A stretch of 64,000 nucleotides of DNA. Source: Thinopyrum elongatum. Its lineage: Eukaryota > Streptophyta > Magnoliopsida > Poales > Poaceae. Position numbers and translations under genes: made by a program. The stretch covers positions 339,541,307-339,605,306 of the forward strand of contig CM022299.1 of NCBI GenBank assembly GCA_011799875.1. Direction: 5' to 3'. The first letter of the stretch is position 1; the number at the start of each line of letters is the position of its first letter. The notes beneath the pieces were generated by a model that saw nothing but the letters and a program-made list of their open reading frames with translations, was not told the origin of the DNA and made no database searches. This document shows, one piece after another, positions 56,380-64,000 of this stretch.

Positions 56380-57108
56380 GGCTTTGTTAATATAGTCGGA
56401 TCATATGGTGTTTTCCCCTCTCTATCTTGTTGTGATGAATTCTGTCTTGCTCTTTGAAGTTTCGATATGTTGGATTGAATATTGTATTTGAGATCACTTG
56501 ATGTATGTCTTGCATGTGGATACCCGTGGTGACACTGGTGTATTCTATTGAGTCACTTGATATATGTTTTGGTAATCAACTTGCGGATTCCTGTGGTGAT
56601 ATTGGGGTAATATAGGCACATGGGTTGATACACGTTTTCGTCCTACTTTCTCCGATAGAAACTTTGGAGAGATTCTTTGTCACACGTGAGGGATTGTTAT
56701 ATGATTCAATTATGTTAGCACTGTTGAGAGATTGCACTAGTAAAAGTATGAACCCTAAGCATTGCAATACCATTTGTACTCATTTTTGTTACTTGCTACC
56801 TTACTGTTTTTATCATTTCAGATTACAAAACCCTATATCTACTATCCAGACTACACTTGTATCATCATCTCTTCACCGAACTAGTGTACCTATACAATTT
56901 ACCATTGTATTGGGTGTGTTGGGGACACAAGAGATTTCTTATATTTGATTGCAGGGTTTCTTGAGAGAGACCATCTTCATCCTACATCTCCCACAGATTG
57001 ATAAACCTTAGGTCATCCACTTGAGGGAAATTTTCTACTGTCCTACAGAACTCTACGCTTGGAGGCCGAACAGAGTCTACAAGAAGTAAAGTTGCGTAGT
57101 AGACATCA
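56380..57108 (+). repeat. Gypsy D 3' LTR, right part
   Basis: Continues the LTR from 40954 with ggctttgttaatatagtcgg and ends gcgtagtagacatca. Aligned with 33961-34691 and 36251-36268. Following bases ggttg would be the target duplication of D; the left counterpart is lost. Confidence 0.87.
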
Positions 57109-57560
57109 GGTTGCGACATGCTATTGTTATAGCCCCCAAAGTGGGCTGCGACATGCTATTGTTAGAGCCCCCCAAAGTGGGCTGTGACATGCTGTTATCA
57201 GAGCCGCTGTGCATCCTAAAGAGAAAACCTAAAGCTCCTTCCAGTTTTGATTGCTTCTTTTCCATAGAAGCAGTTTTCTCCACTTGTTCCTTCTTAAGAG
57301 CGGCAATTTCATATAGCTACTTTGTTTTCATCTCTTCGTTTTCCCGTTGTTGCGCTACCATTCTTGCATTCGGCTCTTATTGATACCTATCAGCTATTGA
57401 TCTCGCAGCTAGCTCCTGAGTTGCATGCCTCTCTTCAAGCTCTCTCATGCGTTCATGAGAGGTTCTCTTTTGCGTGGAGGCAGATGACTCTACCATGCTT
57501 GAAAGGAACGTGCTATGCTTGAAAATGTCCTTGAGAACCTCTGCAAGGGGCACCACGCCG
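57109..57560 (-). pseudogene. En/Spm-associated (Transposase_24-like) C-terminal coiled coil, two stops
   Basis: The minus strand reads AEVLKDIFKHSTFLSSMVES, then a Glu/Arg-rich heptad-like stretch RMRELEERHATQELAARSIA, then AALKKEQVEKTASMEKKQSK and LEGALGFLFRM in one frame interrupted by TAA and TAG (around 57385 and 57318). The tail has a repeated SMSQPTLG from 36-base tandem repeats. The text resembles the C-terminal part of plant proteins annotated as Ptta/En/Spm-type, but no catalytic domain is seen. It ends where Gypsy D is inserted at 57108. Confidence 0.5.
57111..57200. repeat. 36-bp direct repeat at the Gypsy D edge
   Basis: Two and a half copies of a unit with tgcgacatgctattgtta and ccaaagtgggc, next to the LTR end. 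It encodes the repeated NNSMSQPTLG of the minus-strand relic. Confidence 0.8.
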
Positions 57561-58012
57561 CGCAGTAAAATCCGCCAGGTGCCAATAGAATGTGCATTAT
57601 ATGCTCGTGAAGATTAAGGGATTTTGTTAATAATATCACCAAAAATCTAGAGCACGATCCCTTTATCGATGGGACGTGCCAATAGAAATTGCCTTGGGCC
57701 ATACTCAACGTAATGGCTATTGATGAGACAGCTCGGTTCCGTACTAAGCGGTGGCGGTTTGATTTTTGGGCAAGCCTTCGCGGTTAAGCTAAAGAAGTCG
57801 TCGGATCCAATGAAGAATAAAACTATTCAAGAAAAGGGCCTTGTTAAAAGATGTCCCTCATTTCCCGGAATGCATCACTGCACGGGCTCGTGCATGGCTA
57901 TGGTCGAAGGGGAAGCCGTTGATAACGCGTTAAAGACTTCGGATCCCGGCGCGTCCTCGGATCTAGGAGCCAAACTTAGAAGATGGAACCCGCCTACAAA
58001 GCCGAAGAGTAG
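57561..58012. other. Unassigned sequence between relic and MULE
   Basis: A 99-codon plus-strand frame (57720-58019) with no recognisable domain. The last part may be internal or LTR sequence of the Gypsy relic continuing at 58509, because the MULE was inserted in it. Confidence 0.35.
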
Positions 58013-58021
58013 AAGATAAAT

Positions 58022-58499
58022 GGGAATTTTACATTTCAACCCTTAACTCGAACCCACTACTCAGATTTACCCCTAATTTCAAAGTGTGCTCAAATTTGCC
58101 CCTCTGCCGTTATGTGGTATTATAGAAATACCCCTAAATGATGTTTTGGTCAGGTCTTCTCTACTTTATAAGCTTCACAACGTCCCTCTGTAGTTGTTGG
58201 TGATTTCCATTCTTTTATAGCATTTCCGAGCATCTCCATGGATGACAGTTCCTGTTTTTGGATGTTTATGTTTCCAGGGAAAATAAATATTTTCAGGGAT
58301 GCTACAAAAGAACCGAAAGCACCAGCAGCTACAAAGGGACGTTGCGAAGCTTATAAAGTAAAGAAGGCCTGATAAATCATCGTTTAGGGGTATTTCTATA
58401 ATACCACATAACGGTAGAGGGGCAAATTTGAGCACACTTTGAAATTATGGGTAAATCTGAGTAGTGGGTTCGAGTTAAGGGCTAAAATGTAAAAGTCCC
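58022..58499. mobile_element. Foldback Mutator-like MITE, 478 bp
   Basis: Long inverted arms of about 210 bases each (58022-58236 against 58285-58499): gggaattttacatttcaacc pairs with the inverse of gctaaaatgtaaaagtccc, and the match continues through tttataagcttc and caacgtccct. Flanking 9-bp duplications aagataaat (58013-58021 and 58500-58508) are exact, the Mutator hallmark. No coding capacity. Confidence 0.9.
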
Positions 58500-58508
58500 A
58501 AGATAAAT

Positions 58509-59017
58509 CTATCCCGAGGAGATCAGTATCCTCGGCTTGAAGACTAGTTCATGGGCTACTGACGTTTTCCTAGATTAGGGGGTGCTCACCAAGTCGACCT
58601 GCCATTCATGGGCCGGACCGAGGACTCACCGACAACTGAAGAATGGGCCATGTAACCATGGTCCTCGCGCGTGCTCACGACAGAACCCTCCGAAGACTTG
58701 GCGCATACTCCTAGATGCAAGTTTATCCCTAGATGTAGCCGACATACTTGTAACCCTAGATACCCCGGTGCCTGTATGAGCTGAGGGGTTTAGTTTGTAG
58801 AGGCAAGTTAGAACTCATTCATACGATCTCGAGGTAGATCATCTTGTACTCTGTACCCCATCACAATCAATATAACGAGAGCATGACGTAGGGCCTTACC
58901 TCTTCAAGAAGGCCCAAACCTGGGTAACATCGTGTCTTTCTCTACTTCCAGTTACCATCTAGCCGAGACCACTAGCTCGGGAACCCCACATGAGATCTGC
59001 CGGTTTTAGCACCGACA
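58509..59017 (+). repeat. Gypsy LTR remnant, 3' part
   Basis: gaagactagttcatgggcta, ggtgctcaccaagtcgacct and the end ctgccggttttagcaccgaca are typical of a Triticeae Gypsy LTR that ends ...CACCGACA. The LTR start and any internal region are not visible, so orientation is taken from that memory only. It was split by the Mutator-like element. Confidence 0.55.
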
Positions 59018-62000
59018 ATACGGCCAAAGAGCAGCGTTGCGCGAAAACCAGGACATGGCAAGGGTAGCACAGAAAGAGCACAACTTATCATATAAGGAGC
59101 ATGCCGACACACAAAGAGAGAGAACAAGAGTACCAGCTCCCGCCGACACATGGTATCCTTCCCAAACCCGACGTATGACACACATGATCATCCTGACAAC
59201 AATCAAACCGAGTACCACGATGACGGGCCGCACATACCTAGAACCCGCCTCCAAGGCGACATCCTCACTGCCCACTGACAACAAACCGAGTGTAGTCGGA
59301 GCACGACAATGGGAAACTACCGACCATCCACCACCCAGCAACAACGCATGTGCGATCGACCCGGCAACACCAAATTAGACAAACTGAGCACCAAGCTTTT
59401 CAGTAGCGGTCGCTACCTCCGCTATTGTGGCCGCAACAGAGGTAGCGCTACCCTGCCGCTATTACTTCGGGTTGTGCTAGAAATAGTGTGTTTGTCATGA
59501 TTCGGGCGCAATATCGGTTGTTAGGCTGTAGTATCGCCCACAATCCGCAATATCATCCGCTATATACTTGCTTATGATTGTGTCGTGTAATCTATTTTTA
59601 TAATTGTGTCTTGCTTGCATGGTTTCGTGAGTGAACATTGTTCAGTTATAGTCTATATGCTTATAAAAATAATGATTGTTCAAATTATATGTCACATTTG
59701 TTGCCAATGATCTAGAAATATACACAATAATCAGGGGTTGATCCTCTTGGGGACCAAACAGGGCCATGGCCCGTCCTTTTTTCTTGACTTTCTTTGAGAA
59801 TTTGATCTGGATTTGACCCAATAACAAAAGATGGCCCACTCAGTAAACCATTGGCCTGCCCTTGGCATGCTCTTCGTTTTGTTTCATGCTCCGCCAGTGA
59901 CAATAATCTCAAACTAGTAGGCGGAAGGTGCGGCGGCACGCCGCGCCCGTACAATATGTTTGAGGTCGAGCTGGTTGTGAGGAGACCATTTGACGTTGCT
60001 GTTTATTTCGACGTCCATCAGCAATAACTCTTCCATCTCTCATACCATGTTATTAATGAAAAGGATAATAGTTATAGACTGCATTAACAATAGCTTTTAA
60101 TTGCATGCAAACTTAATAAAAAAGAATGCAACTCATCTGCTCATCATCTAAAATATTTGGGGAACTGGATGAATATTCTACCATGAGCACTTACATTATA
60201 ACCAGTACAAAGGCTATAGGTGCATTTGAAGGCATAGAAATTAGTTCGAGAATCAAAACCGTAACAATGGCAGAGTTATCATGACGAAGCAAAAAAAATA
60301 CAGATGCTTGTGTCAATAATCAAGATCACTCTTTATACAAAATTTAATATGAAATGATAATGCAATTAGAAAGATGATGAAAAAACATCTAGGTTCTGTT
60401 CTATGTAATATGAACATAATTAATCTTTTGTGAACATAATCCCTATGAGAAGTTGGGTAAAGCTCATGACTAACAATAGTGAAAATACATGTTGGTGTAA
60501 CCTCACAAAGAATTTATGAGCAAAAGCATTCCATGATCCATAACTCTTATCCCCAAAACACATCGCAAGTTATGGATTAAGATTATGGAACATGGAGAAG
60601 ACATGTACCATGGATCTTACCATTTCTTCTTGTAATAAGGAGTTAAATCATCTCCCCGATGCTCAGATTAAGAATTTGAATCATTAAACATAAGTACAAT
60701 AGAGGAATATGATGCACCACGGAAATAAGCACTCAACTACTTCTAATATCTCTTAGAATTTGTGTGTGTGTGGACTATCCTTTTAACCAAGGATCAAACA
60801 ACGGTTTAATTAGAAAAAAATAAAACATGATGCTGAATATAAAATAATAAGAATAGGAAGTGCAATTTGTTATTACTACCTTTCCAAATTGGCTAACACC
60901 CCAGGGGCTGCTATGTTAATGTACCAACTAATGGTGGAGGTGGATTAGAATTTAGAATGCCAGCATACCTGAATGTCGTGGTAGTTTTCGTATTGTTGTC
61001 ATTTTCCACCAATTAATTTTAAATAGTGGTATAAAATAATCTCTTCGACGCAACTGCTTACATACCCAAATATTGATCAACCAAGGTGGAAACAAACAAA
61101 GCCACAATAGGCTCATTCTTGAGTAGTCTGTCACCGTCAAATTTATTTGCCAGATCTCCCATAATGTAAGAACCACATGCTAGAAAGACATTGATCGTCC
61201 ATTGGTAATAGAAACCTAGTGTCTGTATTGCCAAGCACGACCAATGGTGGTAACATCAGTAATGGAAACCACCAAACTAAGAACATCTAAAGTATATCTG
61301 AAATCAAAGACAATCACTTATGTATATGCATAAGAATAAGGAGGATAAGTATACATTATTTAACTTGGCATTAATATATTCTGCCTAAGATGCCTCTCAA
61401 GTTGTGAAAAAGGTAACACATTGTGGGCCAGCGTGGGAAAGTTATGTAGTTGTGGAGCAAGTGGTTCAACTATTCTTCTCTGGGCAAAACAAAGTCTCCA
61501 TGGGTGATCCATTGCTCTGTATTTCTCTAGCATTCCATATATCAAAACATTCAAATGTGTAGTCTAATCCTTCCTTAAACTTATTTATAAATCTAGTCAC
61601 TCAATTGAATGGAACCGATCCCTTAGAGTACCGACCTATAAAATTAGACATGGATTGAGAGCAATGCTTCGCCATGCCAAATTGACTTCTGAGATAAATA
61701 TTTTAGAACTTACTTTGCGGCCGACCAGGAAGATAAAATAAGTTCATGATATTGGAAATGTCAAGAGTCTATACTCTTATCAAGCTACAAAGAATAAAAT
61801 TTCATGATCTACAGGGAGTTTACACACGTCCTTGTTTCCAACGGCCAAAGAGATCCAAATTATGCGAAAAATTCACTCTTGATTTCTAAAGCCCAAAAAT
61901 ATCCAAATTGCAGACATTTTGCACATGTCCTGATTTCTAAAGGCCAAAGGGACCGCATAAAACTACAATGTAGCATCACCTATAAACATGATTCAGCCAT

Positions 62001-63548
62001 GTATACATTGTCCAAATTTAGCATTAAAACTGAAGTTCCCAATAATTGAATGAAATTTCTAAAAAGTGCTAGTGAATAATGGTTGAATAAATTGATGGCA
62101 CCGCTGGAGCACTGGAGTTAAGGCCTGAGCACAACATACCTTGCTATTACTACTGTGGTCGGCTACAAATTGGCGACCATATGGTGAGCTTCTGCTAAGG
62201 AATTCCTAGCTAGCTTCTACAAACATGCAGATGCTGACTCATCGATCCTTCATATGTTGATGATGACATAATTAACATAGAACAAAAAATTAACTATTGC
62301 TATTTAGAAGTTAAATTAGGCTTTCTTCATAGTGGACATGGCGATTCAGAATAAAGTGACAAATTTATTGTGAGATAGACAAATATAATTATAGGAAAAA
62401 TACCTATAGGAAAGTGGTTAAAAATGAAAAGCATGCAATCAACAAATCACAAAAAAATAATAGAGGGGAGATAGTAAATAGAACACCCATTGGACAGTAG
62501 AATTGTTATTACAATATGACAGTGATATCGCATTGGTCTTGCCTCTGCAAAAACCTGTTAAAAATTAGTTTCATGGGACGCCAAATGATATTATACAACC
62601 AGGATATCACTAAAAGTTAGAAAAACATGGAAGAGTCTTTACCAATGAAAATTTGCAGAAACCAGTCTATTTTTGCATAGGAAGAAAACTATTGTGTATG
62701 ACATATTAGAAGTGTAAGTACCAAATCCACACAGAAATAAACAACATATGATCATAAATATTTCTTTCAGAGATTGCCTTCAAGAACATCACCAATGGAG
62801 CTCCAAGATGACATGAAATAGAGAAAGAGAATATCATATTTTATGCAGGCAAGAAGAACGGTGGTTTATGAGATTGCTCGATTTCTTGGTTTTCTTTCAT
62901 GAGAGAGCAAGCTAGTTGTGGAAGAAAGAAGATACAAATAAGAGGCGTCATCAGAAGAGGGATGGAAAGCACCATGGGAGGGGAAAGCGAAGAACGGGAG
63001 AGGAGAATAGAGAGGCTGCGGGTTTGCAGTCGCCGCGGTCCCAACGGGTCGAATCGGGAAGGGGCGCAGCAATAAGAAGATCGGTCGGGAGGAGTGGCGC
63101 GCCAATATTTGGAAAAAGAACTGTTGCTATTCGCCGCTACTATAGATCTATCGTCGCCCCTGGTGCGACACTTCACCCGTCGTGGGAGAGAAAAAGGAGG
63201 GGGAGGGGGAGGGCAACAAAAAGGGAGGAGGTCGCCGATGGTGGCAACATAGGAGTGAAAATGTGCAGGCAAATTTTCTGAAAGAGCGATGGTGGAGGAG
63301 GAAACAGTAGAGATCGAAGAGGAGGAAGAACGCCCCACTGCTCTCTCTCTCTCTATCCCCTTGTTGTCTCTCTCCGGAAAGAAGCAGAAGGATCCAAGAA
63401 AGCGGTGAGAAGTGGGTCCTATATGCCAAGCGGTGAGTAGTGGGTCCTATATGCCTTGATATTTTGGTGGCCTCAATTTTGAGTGGTAAATTGAATAGGG
63501 GAGTAAAAAAATCAAAAAACACATGATAGCTTAGTAGGGGAAAAACCG
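59018..63548. other. 4.5 kb unclassified sequence
   Basis: No known repeat or credible gene. Noted: 61820-61965 has a diverged direct repeat, caccacgtcc-like then aaggccaaagg, read as FTHVLVSNGQRD and FAHVLISKGQRD; 60000-62800 is AT-rich; 62990-63300 is a GC-rich patch beside ctctctctctct at 63340-63352, resembling a minus-strand promoter or 5' end, though the minus frame at 62841-63338 (Ser- and Pro-rich) has no domain I recognise. Possibly low-copy or old repeat DNA. Confidence 0.35.
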
Positions 63549-63831
63549 GTGGTTGGATGGTTAGGAGGATAGTGGTATCCTAGCCCATCAGTGTTAAGTT
63601 CTAGACTTGATATTGGTGCTCGCATTATTCCTAAGTTTTTTTAGGTTTCCAGCGATGTTCGTTCAGTGAGAGGAGATGTTCCCGTCGACTGCGAGACACC
63701 TGTGGTGACTTCATAAAATCTAAAGATGCTATGCGGGCTCAGTCTGTCGGAGAAGCACATAGGGGATGCGTGCGTTCATGGGGTGAGTGTATGCTAGTAT
63801 ATATGAGCGACTTCGATTCCCTATTAAAAAA
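63549..63831 (+). mobile_element. Au-type SINE
   Basis: A tRNA-like 5' part, ggttggatggttaggaggat, then tatcctagcccatcagtgtt, then body text gtgctcgcatt, gaggagatgttcccgtcgac, gtgacttcataaaatct, and the end gtgcgttcatggggtgagtg ... atgagcgac. This matches my memory of the grass Au SINE; the tail is ttaaaaaag. The RNA polymerase III B box is degenerate (gttaagttct). The text is diverged from a consensus, so probably old. Confidence 0.65.
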
Positions 63832-64000
63832 GCTTAACAGAAGAAAACTTAATTGAAAACGGAGCAAGCTAGGCAAAAATAATTGACATGTGTCAACCAT
63901 AGAAGAGCCAAGGAGTAGCACTCCAAACGCATGAGAGGCATGGTTGCTTAGCAGCTTTAATTATTGTATATATTTATGAGCGCTTGATGAATTTTTTATG
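63832..64000. other. Window end, nothing recognised
   Basis: AT-rich sequence after the SINE without a coding frame or repeat I can name. Confidence 0.3.

Larger units (their letters stand above)
33905..57108 (+). mobile_element. Gypsy 'D', non-autonomous, 5' LTR truncated, hosting a solo LTR and a CACTA element
   Basis: 5' LTR remnant (33905-34691 plus 36251-36268), tRNA-Asp-type primer site (36279), one open frame (36393-37355), a long non-coding region, a polypurine tract (40317-40329) and a 3' LTR (40330-40954 plus 56380-57108). The two LTRs align over tttgatctctct through gtagacatca. Gag zinc knuckle, RT, RNase H and integrase are absent, so mobility would need helper proteins. The first ~600 bases of the 5' LTR are missing. 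Confidence 0.85.

Noticed and set aside
62841..63338. 165-codon minus-strand frame
   Set aside because: Ser/Pro-rich, low complexity, no recognised domain; kept only as a note on a promoter-like patch.

Overview
The window is intergenic DNA from a large-genome grass, almost certainly a Triticeae species (wheat, Aegilops, barley or rye). Evidence: BARE/Angela/WIS-lineage Copia elements with ~1.75 kb LTRs (TGTTGG...CCAACA), several Gypsy families with LTRs beginning TGATACGTC or TGATATGTC and tRNA-Asp-type primer sites, an Au-type SINE, and a 15.4 kb CACTA transposon with tandem repeats. I see no intact cellular gene, tRNA, rRNA or CRISPR array. Almost everything is nested transposable elements, and nearly every coding stretch is broken.

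Layout. 1-1454: two opposed Gypsy LTR pieces. 1455-15898: minus-strand Gypsy 'C' with gag, protease, RT, RNase H and integrase, split at the RT active site by Copia #1 (3181-11754; target duplication aaaat). 15899-18424: MITE-like remnant, then a minus-strand LTR 'E' hosting a foreign solo LTR (16342-17721; duplication ggtac). 18425-19092: remnant of plus-strand Gypsy 'F'. 19093-19179 and 33612-33904: a probable old DNA-transposon relic split by minus-strand Copia #2 (19180-33611), which itself contains a truncated non-autonomous Gypsy 'A' (23885-29798).

33905-57108: plus-strand non-autonomous Gypsy 'D'. It has a 5' LTR split by a solo LTR (34692-36250; duplication gttgc), one 320-codon open frame of unknown function, and a 3' LTR split by the CACTA element (40955-56376; duplication atg). 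The unsplit 5' LTR of D supplies the empty site for the CACTA insertion. Inside the CACTA element lie 84-bp subterminal repeats with inverted repeats, a nine-copy array of 320-360 bp units broken by a 4.4 kb insert carrying an NLR-type leucine-rich-repeat fragment, a hAT-like MITE, a diverged AP2/ERF-like frame, a two-exon frame that may be B3-like, and a BARE-type solo LTR between those two. No TNP2 transposase is visible, so it looks non-autonomous.

57109-64000: a relic resembling the coiled-coil end of an En/Spm-associated protein, a 478-bp foldback Mutator-like MITE (9-bp duplication aagataaat), a Gypsy LTR remnant, about 4.5 kb of sequence I could not classify, and an Au-type SINE.

The insertion order can be read from the nesting. 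The most unusual content is the CACTA cargo: a degenerate AP2/ERF-like and possibly B3-like pair, and the captured resistance-gene fragment. No clearly new functional system is demonstrated.
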